In this document: positions 1-5,029 of the stretch, in pieces | Layout of the letters: each line of letters opens with the position of its first letter | Position numbering within the stretch: position 1 is the first letter of the stretch | NCBI GenBank assembly: GCA_021847855.1 | Contig: JAJZOT010000058.1 | Span: 1 to 8,461, forward strand | Length of the DNA: 8,461 nucleotides | Reading direction: 5' to 3' | Source: Thermoplasmata archaeon | GTDB taxonomy: Archaea; Thermoplasmatota; Thermoplasmata; Thermoplasmatales; Thermoplasmataceae | Made by a program: the position numbers and the translations under genes | The notes under the pieces: model-generated | Seen by the model: the letters and a program-made list of their open reading frames with translations, nothing else | What the model was told of the DNA's origin: nothing | Databases searched by the model: none

Positions 1-119
1 GGAGAGCTGTATTTGTGAAGGCATGTTTTAGAGCAGAAATAGTATCTCTGACCATCAGTGTCAGAAAATAGATCGGTGCTTTCCGGAACAAACATTCCAC
101 AGACTGGATCCGTAGGCAC
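1..119 (-). CDS. YHS-domain protein, partial: possible N-terminus of a copper-transporting ATPase or a third small YHS protein
   Basis: This frame is open from a GTG codon at 119-117 to the window edge and gives 39 residues. It is too short to be noticed without reading the strand by hand. It shows the YHS/TRASH pattern: DPVCGM at residues 4-9 (Cys7), then YYFCSKTC at residues 26-33 (Cys29 and Cys33), giving C-x21-C-x3-C. These cysteines are the expected metal ligands. The gene begins 9 nt after the stop of the preceding YHS gene and in the same reading frame. An AAGGTG just upstream could serve as ribosome binding site. YHS domains occur as free small proteins and also at the N-terminus of heavy-metal P-type ATPases. 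The location next to a CopT-type regulator makes a CopA-like ATPase a reasonable guess, but nothing in the window shows transmembrane or ATPase motifs. The YHS assignment is strong; the full protein is unknown. Confidence 0.7.
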   Translation of the reverse strand, partial: MPTDPVCGMFVPESTDLFSDTDGQRYYFCSKTCLHKYSS

Positions 120-128
120 CTTTACACC

Positions 129-269
129 TTACCTGCTATTTTTAAGGGGGTTCTTGTCAAAATCCTTCTTGCAGTTACTGCTGCAGAAATAAAATTTCTT
201 TCCCTGAAACTCGCTGACAAATTCCGTGTCTTCCTTAACTTTCATTCCGCACATTACATCTTTTGCCAT
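129..269 (-). CDS. Small YHS-domain metal-binding protein, 46 aa
   Basis: This 46-residue protein consists of a single YHS/TRASH-like unit. Residues 4-9 read DVMCGM with Cys7, and residues 26-33 read FYFCSSNC with Cys29 and Cys33, giving C-x21-C-x3-C. No signal peptide or membrane segment is visible, so it is probably cytosolic. Archaeal proteins of this size beside CopT regulators (CopM/CopZ-like) are thought to carry or buffer copper; that role is inferred here. The ATG at 269 is preceded by AGGAGG at 286-281, directly after the stop codon of the upstream YHS gene, with a 17-nt gap between the two genes, so they are very likely cotranscribed. Its central segment shares 30 identical nucleotides with the upstream gene, so the pair looks like a tandem duplication. 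The call rests on the cysteine pattern and the ribosome binding site. Confidence 0.8.
   Translation of the reverse strand: MAKDVMCGMKVKEDTEFVSEFQGKKFYFCSSNCKKDFDKNPLKNSR
169..198. repeat. Copy 1 of a 30-bp direct repeat (tandem YHS duplication)
   Basis: These 30 bases are identical to 366-395 and begin TTGCAGTTACTGCTGCAG. Both copies fall in the same codon frame of their YHS genes and encode the KFYFCSSNC segment on the minus strand. The exact identity, including third codon positions, points to a fairly recent duplication or gene conversion. Confidence 0.9.
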
Positions 270-286
270 GATCCTTCATTCCTCCT

Positions 287-469
287 TCAGCAGCAGTGAT
301 GCTTGTGGCCGTGATGAGTTTCATGGCTTTGCAGGTACTTCTCAGGACTGGCGTCGAAACTGGTTTTGCAGTTACTGCTGCAGAAATAAAATTTCGTGCC
401 ATCGTGCTCGCTTGCAATATTCCTGTCCTTAACTCCCATGCCGCATACAGGATCGGTTACATTTTCCAT
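287..469 (-). CDS. YHS-domain metal-binding protein with His/Cys-rich tail, 60 aa (CopM/CopZ-like)
   Basis: This is the first gene of the minus-strand metal unit. The 60-residue protein has a YHS domain over residues 5-46: DPVCGM at 6-11 (Cys9) and FYFCSSNC at 27-34 (Cys30, Cys34), or C-x20-C-x3-C. Residues 49-60 form a tail with six histidines ending in Cys-Cys, which looks like a second metal site. There is no signal peptide or membrane helix. The role as a copper chaperone or buffer is inferred from the domain and from divergent transcription against a CopT-like regulator. The ATG has no Shine-Dalgarno site. A TATA-like TTATTAAG lies about 26-30 nt upstream, so the mRNA is probably leaderless. 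An ATG at 480-478 is out of frame. A mercury or other soft-metal role cannot be excluded. Confidence 0.85.
   Translation of the reverse strand: MENVTDPVCGMGVKDRNIASEHDGTKFYFCSSNCKTSFDASPEKYLQSHETHHGHKHHCC
366..395. repeat. Copy 2 of the 30-bp direct repeat (tandem YHS duplication)
   Basis: Identical to 169-198 and encoding the same YHS core in the upstream paralogue. The flanking bases on both sides differ (365 vs 168 and 396 vs 199), so the exact match stops at 30 bp. Confidence 0.9.
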
Positions 470-492
470 GGTCTGTCCATTACTGAAATATT

Positions 493-500
493 CTTAATAA
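493..500 (-). promoter_or_regulatory. Putative TATA box for the YHS operon
   Basis: On the minus strand this reads TTATTAAG, centred about 28 nt before the ATG at 469. That is the spacing expected for an archaeal TATA box driving a leaderless transcript. No Shine-Dalgarno site precedes the ATG, which fits. Assigned by pattern and spacing only. Confidence 0.5.
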
Positions 501-503
501 TTT

Positions 504-526
504 GTTATACATAATGTATTTATAAC
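504..526. promoter_or_regulatory. Imperfect 23-nt palindrome, candidate CopT operator
   Basis: The outer arms GTTATA (504-509) and TATAAC (521-526) are exact inverted repeats. Inside them ATA/TAT pairs at 511-513 and 517-519 also match, leaving mismatches only at 510, 514-516 and 520. A perfect smaller palindrome TACATAATGTA lies at 508-518. The element sits between the divergent YHS and copT starts and covers the copT TATA box. Lrp/AsnC-type regulators commonly bind such dyads, so autoregulation and control of both directions is a reasonable inference. Confidence 0.55.
517..525 (+). promoter_or_regulatory. Putative TATA box for copT
   Basis: TATTTATAA lies 20-28 nt before the copT ATG at 545. 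The intervening bases hold no Shine-Dalgarno site, so transcription probably begins at or next to the start codon. The box lies within the 504-526 palindrome, so a bound regulator would block TBP. Confidence 0.55.
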
Positions 527-544
527 GCTTCTATATTTTTCAGT

Positions 545-1078
545 ATGAAAAGAAATATTACAGAAATCGAACAAAGATTGATACTCATCCTGAAAAAGGA
601 TTCCAGAAAAAGCATTCTTGATATTGCCGAAGAACTCGGCGTCAGTAGAATTACTGCGAAAAAGGCATTTGATTCACTTGTCCGGATCGGAAAAATAAAG
701 AATTTTACTGTTACGCTGGATGAAGATGAAAGAGATCTTGCCATAATACATGTCAGAGATTTGGGAAATCTGCCAAAAGATCTGGTTATTGAGTATTTCA
801 GATTGATTGACAACACGTACATCGTGGTTGTTTATTATGAGAATCTTGTAAAGCTTGAGGGGCTTTCCATAATCGATGTGAAAATCGCAACCGTCAGGAG
901 CATAAATGAAAATAGCGGCAGGGTGGAACACCTTCATTGCGACTATTGCGGTGAGGGGATGAGTGGAATTCCAATCCGAGTCGAATTACAGGGGAAAACA
1001 TACTACGCCTGCTGTCCGAACTGTGAGCGTGACCTGAGAAAGAGAAGAGAAGCCCTCGCTGAGCAAGGAACTGTTTGA
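545..1078 (+). CDS. copT: CopT/CopR-like metal-responsive regulator: Lrp/AsnC-type HTH plus TRASH domain
   Basis: This 177-residue protein is a DNA-binding metal sensor. Residues about 5-55 form an AsnC/Lrp-like winged helix-turn-helix, with recognition region LDIAEELGVSRITAKKAF at 25-42. The middle part (about 60-125) is a small alpha/beta region without a recognised ligand motif. Residues about 131-165 form a TRASH domain with HCDYCG (Cys132, Cys135) and ACCPNC (Cys156, Cys157, Cys160); Cys135-x20-Cys156-x3-Cys160 is the classical spacing. In the archaeal CopT/CopR family this arrangement controls copper chaperone and CopA ATPase genes in response to copper. Here the divergent neighbours are YHS metal-binding proteins, which fits. 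The ATG at 545 has no Shine-Dalgarno site but a well-placed TATA box. Architecture is clear; the metal (copper rather than another soft metal) is inferred. Confidence 0.88.
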   Translation: MKRNITEIEQRLILILKKDSRKSILDIAEELGVSRITAKKAFDSLVRIGKIKNFTVTLDEDERDLAIIHVRDLGNLPKDLVIEYFRLIDNTYIVVVYYENLVKLEGLSIIDVKIATVRSINENSGRVEHLHCDYCGEGMSGIPIRVELQGKTYYACCPNCERDLRKRREALAEQGTV

Positions 1079-1140
1079 AACTGACTCACATCAGCCAACT
1101 TCTCTCTATTTTCTGCGTCTTCAAGGTGTTAGAATTTCCT

Positions 1141-1177
1141 GCGCCATTGTTCAGACCTTCCTCCAGGTCTATGGGCG
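1141..1177. other. Nested stem-loop in the copT-SHOCT spacer
   Basis: An inner perfect 6-bp stem AGACCT (1153-1158) / AGGTCT (1165-1170) closes a 6-nt loop. It is flanked by an outer stem CGCCAT (1142-1147) / ATGGGCG (1171-1177) with one bulged G and a 5-nt internal bulge on the left. It could be the 3' end structure of the copT mRNA, a small RNA element or chance. The 211-nt spacer 1079-1289 shows no convincing gene on either strand. Confidence 0.4.
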
Positions 1178-1240
1178 TGGCGAGTTCATCTGTATTATTT
1201 GCAGAAAAGTCATATATAAACAGGAGTCCGTCGATATCGT

Positions 1241-1265
1241 TGACATTGTGTATAGGTCAATGTTA
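1241..1265. promoter_or_regulatory. Inverted repeat next to the SHOCT-gene TATA box, candidate operator
   Basis: TGACATTG (1241-1248) and CAATGTTA (1258-1265) are inverted repeats with one mismatch around a 9-nt spacer; the ACATTG/CAATGT core is exact. The right arm abuts the TATA-like box at 1263-1270, where a bound protein would interfere with TBP/TFB. Its sequence does not resemble the 504-526 palindrome, so a different regulator may be involved. Confidence 0.4.
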
Positions 1266-1270
1266 AATAT
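1263..1270 (+). promoter_or_regulatory. Putative TATA box for the SHOCT-DUF302 unit
   Basis: TTAAATAT lies 20-27 nt before the ATG at 1290, and no Shine-Dalgarno site follows it, which fits a leaderless transcript. A second TATA-like stretch, CATATATAAA at 1211-1220, is about 70 nt upstream and would give a leadered mRNA. Confidence 0.5.
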
Positions 1271-1289
1271 TATCGAGAAATCGTAAATT

Positions 1290-1481
1290 ATGTCTTGTGG
1301 ATGCATGAACCATTCAGGCAAAAACATGGCTGGGCATCATACAGACCAAACCGAGGATACTGGTGGAAATGCCGGTAGAGTGTCCAGTTCAGCGATTAAT
1401 ATTTTAAATGAACGATACGCCAGGGGAGAATTGAGCAGAGAGGAATACCTGAAGATGAGGGACGATATTGCCGCTAAGTAA
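1290..1481 (+). CDS. Small Cys/Met/His-rich SHOCT-domain protein, 63 aa
   Basis: The first 17 residues are crowded with soft-metal ligands: Cys3, Cys5, Met6, His8, Met13, His16 and His17. A polar, Gly/Ser/Thr-rich linker follows, then a C-terminal SHOCT domain at about residues 35-61 (ILNERYARGELSREEYLKMR). SHOCT is a short two-helix module, usually at protein ends and often thought to mediate oligomerisation or docking. No membrane segment or signal peptide is seen. The function is unknown; metal binding by the N-terminus, possibly copper given the nearby copT and YHS genes, is an inference. The ATG has no Shine-Dalgarno site but a TATA-like box at suitable distance. The DUF302 gene follows 24 nt later and is probably cotranscribed. 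Confidence 0.8.
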   Translation: MSCGCMNHSGKNMAGHHTDQTEDTGGNAGRVSSSAINILNERYARGELSREEYLKMRDDIAAK

Positions 1482-1505
1482 TGTGGCAGAAAGGTAGGTG
1501 AATAG

Positions 1506-1904
1506 ATGGTTTTAGAATATAGAATTAACTCGAAGTTTTCATTTGAGGAGGCATGCTCCAAGGTTCCGGAAGCTGTTTCCAAGAACGGATTTGCGGTACT
1601 GGCAGAAATAAAGACCAGCGAGATTTTGAAGAGCAAGGGGTTCGATTACGCCCCACTAAGAACATTTGACATATGCAATGCCGGGTATGCGAATAAAGCC
1701 CTTTCTCTGAGCAAGATCACCGAGGCATTGCTTCCTTGTCATCTCATTGTACGGGGAAACGGAGATCATACAGAGATTTCAGTTCAACTTCCCAGAGATA
1801 CTTTCAATGCCCTGTTTCCCAAAGGCGATGCCAAAATGGAAGCCTTCATGAACGAGGTCGAAGGTAAGCTTAAGAACATTGTGGATTCACTGGCAAAACA
1901 GTAA
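1506..1904 (+). CDS. DUF302 family protein, 132 aa
   Basis: This soluble-looking 132-residue protein matches the DUF302 family by eye. The family's typical core is visible: FDICNAGYANKAL at 54-66, an LLPCHLIV strand at 75-82, and a following strand HTEISVQLP at 88-96. Cys57 and Cys78 fall in the two conserved spots where many members carry Cys. The C-terminal residues 105-130 are probably helical. The biochemical role of DUF302 is not established; members occur in sulfur- and metal-related gene neighbourhoods. The ATG at 1506 is preceded by AAGGTAGGTG with a 5-nt spacer, unlike the first gene of this unit, which supports its place as second gene in an operon with the SHOCT protein. No transmembrane helix or signal peptide is evident. 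Confidence 0.82.
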   Translation: MVLEYRINSKFSFEEACSKVPEAVSKNGFAVLAEIKTSEILKSKGFDYAPLRTFDICNAGYANKALSLSKITEALLPCHLIVRGNGDHTEISVQLPRDTFNALFPKGDAKMEAFMNEVEGKLKNIVDSLAKQ

Positions 1905-1912
1905 CCATCTGT

Positions 1913-1941
1913 ATGAACCGAAAGGAGTCGAAGGAGTTCAT
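1913..1941. other. Inverted repeat after the DUF302 gene
   Basis: ATGAAC (1913-1918) and GTTCAT (1936-1941) are exact inverted repeats with a 17-nt spacer, lying 9 nt after the DUF302 stop codon in the 88-nt spacer between convergent operons. It may help end transcription from either side, but a 6-bp stem with a long loop is weak. Confidence 0.25.
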
Positions 1942-1970
1942 CAACTAACCCCGATTCATGCCTCCATCAT

Positions 1971-1978
1971 ATTTTTCT
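1971..1978 (+). terminator. T-rich stretch, possible archaeal terminator of the SHOCT-DUF302 unit
   Basis: ATTTTTCT contains five consecutive T on the plus strand about 67 nt after the DUF302 stop. Archaeal RNA polymerase can terminate at short T tracts without a hairpin. The minus strand has no comparable T run in 1905-1992, so no clear end signal for the his operon is visible. Confidence 0.35.
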
Positions 1979-1992
1979 CATAATGTTCCAGT

Positions 1993-2964
1993 TCAATGCC
2001 TGATAGGATCACGAAACATCTTTAGTGCATTTATCAGAGCATCATTTTCATGTTCCAGGCCCACAGTAACCCGAACCATTCTGCTCAACGGATCGCCCAG
2101 TTTCCTGACCAGTATTCCATTATCTTTCAGAAACTGAAAAACGTCAAGGTTCACGAGAATAAAATTGGCTTTGCTGGGGAAAGAAAAATCAGAGATCTCC
2201 CTGTAAATCCTTTCCCGTTCACGTATTATGTATTCTACGTTCTTCATGATCTCATGCCTGTAGTCAAGCAATATGGTGGCTGCGACATGTGAAATGGAGC
2301 TCAGGATAAATGGCGGAAGTGTTTTCTGGATCTTTTCCATGGTTTCGGATGAGGATATGGCGTACCCAATGCGAAGCCCTGCCAGTCCGAACGCCTTTGA
2401 GAAGGTTCTCATGACAATGAGGTTATCGTAATCCCTGACAAGATCTGCACAGCCGTTTCCTGCAAACTCTCCGTAAGCCTCGTCCACGATAACAGTATTT
2501 CCCGTTTCAAGCAGGCTTTTAACGGTGTCCCTATCCGTGGTGTTACCGGTTGGATTGTTTGGTGAGCAGACGATGTAGGATGAATTTGAAAACTTCAGCA
2601 ACTTGTCGATGTCAGGCTCGAACATTCGCGTCATGGGAATTTCGCTAAACCTTATTCCCTTCTTTTCTGCGAAGAACTTATACATGCTGAATGTCGGAGT
2701 GCTGGTCACAATCTCGGTGTTCCTCAGGAAATCAAACAGAAAAGTTATGACCTGATCACTGCCATTACCGACAATTATATTGTCCGCGCCTAGTCCGTAA
2801 ATTTTCCCGATTTTTTCCCTGAGGCTCTCTGAATAATCCTCAGGATAACGGTTCATCTCGAGGCCACTGACAACCTCCGTTAACTTGATCCTGAAACTTT
2901 CCGGCACGTTGAACGGAATCTCGTTCTTGTCCAGCCGTATAATTTTCTTATAAGTATCACTCAT
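1993..2964 (-). CDS. hisC: Histidinol-phosphate aminotransferase
   Basis: HisC converts imidazole-acetol phosphate plus glutamate to histidinol phosphate and 2-oxoglutarate, using pyridoxal phosphate in the cytosol. With the chosen start the protein has 323 residues. Fold-type I aminotransferase motifs are visible: NGSDQ at about 67 (cofactor phosphate region), SPNNPTGN at 134-141, DEAYGEF from Asp161, and FSKAFGLAGLRIGYA with the Schiff-base Lys190. The frame is open 14 codons further upstream, but ATG 2964 is preferred: AGGAGG lies at 2980-2975, 10 nt ahead, and the N-terminus then fits the family. This start overlaps the hisIE stop by 8 nt (ATGAGTGA), suggesting coupled translation. It is the last gene of the operon. 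Related family members act on other substrates, but the context settles this one. Confidence 0.95.
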   Translation of the reverse strand: MSDTYKKIIRLDKNEIPFNVPESFRIKLTEVVSGLEMNRYPEDYSESLREKIGKIYGLGADNIIVGNGSDQVITFLFDFLRNTEIVTSTPTFSMYKFFAEKKGIRFSEIPMTRMFEPDIDKLLKFSNSSYIVCSPNNPTGNTTDRDTVKSLLETGNTVIVDEAYGEFAGNGCADLVRDYDNLIVMRTFSKAFGLAGLRIGYAISSSETMEKIQKTLPPFILSSISHVAATILLDYRHEIMKNVEYIIRERERIYREISDFSFPSKANFILVNLDVFQFLKDNGILVRKLGDPLSRMVRVTVGLEHENDALINALKMFRDPIRH

Positions 2965-3595
2965 CTGACACACGCCTCCTCGAAAGTTCGTGCATAACGT
3001 CGTCAAGCTTTATTTCGTTGAAGGAAAGCAGCACGAGAAGGTGGTAGAACATGTCTGCGGTCTCGTATATGGTTCTGTCACGTGAATTGGCAACCAGTAC
3101 CTCCACAGCTTCCTCCCCGAACTTCTTGTATATCTCCTCACGCCCCTTATTAAAAAGGCTTTTTGTATAGGAGTCCACACCTCCGGAGAGTTTCCTCTGG
3201 CTTATTACGGATTCTAGGTCCCTGAGAACGGAAAGAGAATAATTCAGGCCTGCAGGTTTAACTCCCTCCTTCCCGAGTTCAGAATGGAAGCAGCTGAATT
3301 CGCCGGTGTGACAACCAGGCCCTTTCTGTTCCACCCTGATCAGTACAGAATCGGAATCACAGTCAGTAAAGATCTTCACTATTTTCTGCGTGTTTCCACT
3401 GGTCTCGCCCTTCATCCTGATCCTGCCTTTCGATCTGGAATAATAGTGGGCAAACCCAGTGGAAATAGTCAGTTTCAAAGCTTCCTCATTCATGTAGGCC
3501 AGGGTTATAACCGCCCCGGTTCGGTCATCCACTGCAACAACAGGAATCAGGCCATCAGCAAACCTGAGATTTGATATATCAGGGCTTTCTGACAA
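2957..3595 (-). CDS. hisIE: Bifunctional phosphoribosyl-AMP cyclohydrolase / phosphoribosyl-ATP pyrophosphatase
   Basis: This 212-residue fusion performs steps two and three of the pathway. The HisI half (about 1-118) has YYSRSKGRIRMKGETSGNTQ at 51-70 and the metal cluster with Asp78, Cys79, Asp80 and Asp82, plus Cys95 and Cys102 in the GCHTGEFSCF segment; these are the Mg and Zn ligands of the cyclohydrolase. The HisE half (about 122-210) is an all-alpha pyrophosphohydrolase with GEEAVEVLVA (Glu161, Glu162) and ETADMFYHLL (Glu178, Asp181). The start is TTG at 3595, supported by AAAGGAGGGG at 3610-3601 with a 5-nt spacer; the next in-frame Met is residue 35, inside the cyclohydrolase fold. 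It overlaps the end of hisF by 17 nt and the start of hisC by 8 nt. Confidence 0.96.
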   Translation of the reverse strand: MSESPDISNLRFADGLIPVVAVDDRTGAVITLAYMNEEALKLTISTGFAHYYSRSKGRIRMKGETSGNTQKIVKIFTDCDSDSVLIRVEQKGPGCHTGEFSCFHSELGKEGVKPAGLNYSLSVLRDLESVISQRKLSGGVDSYTKSLFNKGREEIYKKFGEEAVEVLVANSRDRTIYETADMFYHLLVLLSFNEIKLDDVMHELSRRRVSDE

Positions 3596-4334
3596 CTATA
3601 CCCCTCCTTTCAAGATATTTCTTCAGATCAGATACACTGAATTTTCCGTAATGGAAAACGGAGGCACCCAGGGCGGCATCTGCCCCTGCCTGGAAAACCT
3701 CGAGAAAATGCTCAGGGGTGCCGGCTCCACCGGATGCTATCACAGGTATGCTCACTTTTTCAATCATTCCTGTTATGAGGTCGAGATCATATCCGTTTTC
3801 TGTTCCGTCCGCGTCCATAGAAGTTATCAGCAATTCTCCTGCGCCAAGATTCTGGGCTTCACGTGCCCAGGCAATCGCATCCATGTTTCTTGGAATCTTG
3901 CCGCCATGGGAATATATTTCGTAGTGTCTGCCGTTGAACTTGCAGTCAATGGCCACAACTGTGTTCGAGGAACCCACAACATCAGATATCTCCCTGACGA
4001 GTTCCTTCCTCTCCACTGCTGCTGTATTGATGAAGATCTTGTCAGCACCATTCCTGATTAATTCCCTGGCTTCTGTTGCAGTTCTGATGCCTCCTCCAAC
4101 GGTAAACGGAATAAAAAGCGACGATGAAACATCCCGGGCGAGTTCCTTTATTGTGCCTCTATTCTCGCGTGAAGCCGAAATGTCCAGAAATACAATTTCG
4201 TCGGCACCTTCGTTCTCGTATCTGGAAGCGAGTTCAACCGGGTCCCCTGCGTCTCTCATATTCTCGAACCTTACACCCTTTACAACTCTTCGATCCTTTA
4301 TATCCAGTGCCACAACTATCCTTTTCGCAAGCAT
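3579..4334 (-). CDS. hisF: Imidazole glycerol phosphate synthase, cyclase subunit
   Basis: HisF is the (beta/alpha)8 barrel that uses ammonia delivered by HisH to turn PRFAR into imidazole glycerol phosphate and AICAR. The 251 residues start MLAKRIVVALDIKD, with catalytic Asp11, and contain VAIDCK with catalytic Asp130, both at the canonical numbering of the Thermotoga enzyme. Phosphate-binding loops are visible: FTVGGGIR at 77-84 in one half and IASGGAG at 199-205 in the other, with LLITSMDADGT at 168-178 including Asp176. The ATG overlaps the TAA of hisA by one nucleotide (TAATG). The glutaminase partner hisH is two genes upstream. Length and motifs are ordinary for the family. Confidence 0.97.
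   Translation of the reverse strand: MLAKRIVVALDIKDRRVVKGVRFENMRDAGDPVELASRYENEGADEIVFLDISASRENRGTIKELARDVSSSLFIPFTVGGGIRTATEARELIRNGADKIFINTAAVERKELVREISDVVGSSNTVVAIDCKFNGRHYEIYSHGGKIPRNMDAIAWAREAQNLGAGELLITSMDADGTENGYDLDLITGMIEKVSIPVIASGGAGTPEHFLEVFQAGADAALGASVFHYGKFSVSDLKKYLERRGIVVRKP
3596..3610 (-). promoter_or_regulatory. Strong Shine-Dalgarno site deciding the TTG start of hisIE
   Basis: The minus strand reads AAAGGAGGGG at 3610-3601, then TATAG and the TTG at 3595. The site lies inside the coding region of hisF, shortly before its stop codon, so ribosomes finishing hisF could restart here. Confidence 0.75.
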
Positions 4335-5017
4335 TATCTGACACCTGCCAGTTCCTGAAGCGGGATACGATCCTCGTAGATGGCTTTCCCGACTATTGCA
4401 CCGGAGAAACCGTATTCTTCCAGTTTCTTTATGTCCCGGATTTCGGATACTCCTCCAGCATAGATCATCTCCTCTCCTTCCCAGAATTTCTTCAGATCAG
4501 AAATTCCGGCAAGCGTCCCGTCTCTTTCAACATCCGTATAAATGAATCTCCTGACGTACTTCCTGGAATTCTCAAAGAGCGAAATAACACTCATGCTGGA
4601 ATTTTCTACCCAGCCTTTCGTTGCGGCTTTCATTCCTCTGGAGTCCAGGCTTACTGTTATGCCAGGAAATTTTTCCGAGGCAATCCGGAGAAATGCGGCA
4701 TCAGTTGCCGAGGTACCCAGTATTACGGCAGATACTCCGGCATCAAAAGCATCGTTTATGTTTTCCATTGTTCTGATGCCGCCTCCAAGCTGTATCCATA
4801 ACCCGGTTTCTCCTGCTATCTTCCTCACTGTGTCCAGATTCTTAAGAGTTCCCGAAAAGGAACCGTCCAGGTCTACTATGTGCAGTTTCTTGAAGTATTC
4901 CGAGAATTTCACGGCAAAATCTACGGGATCACCGTATATTTTCGCGCTGGAACCCTCTCCCTTGACAAGCCTCACTGCCTTACCATTCATTATATCTATT
5001 GCAGGATATATCTCCAA
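4334..5017 (-). CDS. hisA: ProFAR isomerase (phosphoribosylformimino-AICAR-P isomerase)
   Basis: HisA isomerises ProFAR to PRFAR, an Amadori rearrangement, and shares its barrel fold with HisF. The 227-residue protein has the catalytic Asp8 in YPAIDIMNGKAVRL, a phosphate loop QLGGGIRT at 76-83, the second catalytic Asp125 in VSLDSRG, and a TDVERDGT segment at 161-168 that includes the conserved Thr. A late AGGVSEI loop at 187-193 binds the other phosphate. The start is TTG at 5017. It is fixed both by GGAGGT at 5029-5024 and by the fact that the first in-frame Met is residue 10, which would remove catalytic Asp8. It lies 2 nt after the hisH stop and overlaps hisF by one base. Dual PriA-type activity is unlikely to judge by sequence alone. 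Confidence 0.96.
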   Translation of the reverse strand: MEIYPAIDIMNGKAVRLVKGEGSSAKIYGDPVDFAVKFSEYFKKLHIVDLDGSFSGTLKNLDTVRKIAGETGLWIQLGGGIRTMENINDAFDAGVSAVILGTSATDAAFLRIASEKFPGITVSLDSRGMKAATKGWVENSSMSVISLFENSRKYVRRFIYTDVERDGTLAGISDLKKFWEGEEMIYAGGVSEIRDIKKLEEYGFSGAIVGKAIYEDRIPLQELAGVR

Positions 5018-5029
5018 GGCTAGACCTCC
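5018..5029 (-). promoter_or_regulatory. Shine-Dalgarno site deciding the TTG start of hisA
   Basis: GGAGGT at 5029-5024 lies in the last codons of hisH and is separated from the TTG at 5017 by CTAGCC. The spacing of 6 nt is near ideal. Confidence 0.75.

Noticed and set aside
226..514. Plus-strand frames of 68 and 72 aa over the YHS genes
   Set aside because: They are antisense to clear YHS domains and have no coding signs of their own.
1075..1266. 63-aa plus-strand frame after copT, starting with TTG overlapping the copT stop
   Set aside because: No Shine-Dalgarno site, no family resemblance, low-quality composition, and it covers the hairpin and TATA-like sequences of the spacer.
2965..3006. 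Longer hisC start giving 14 more residues
   Set aside because: It would lie deep in hisIE with no good ribosome site; ATG 2964 has AGGAGG and gives the family N-terminus.
4124..4801. 225-aa plus-strand frame opposite hisF and hisA
   Set aside because: Antisense shadow of two genes with complete motifs; no ribosome site or recognisable domain.
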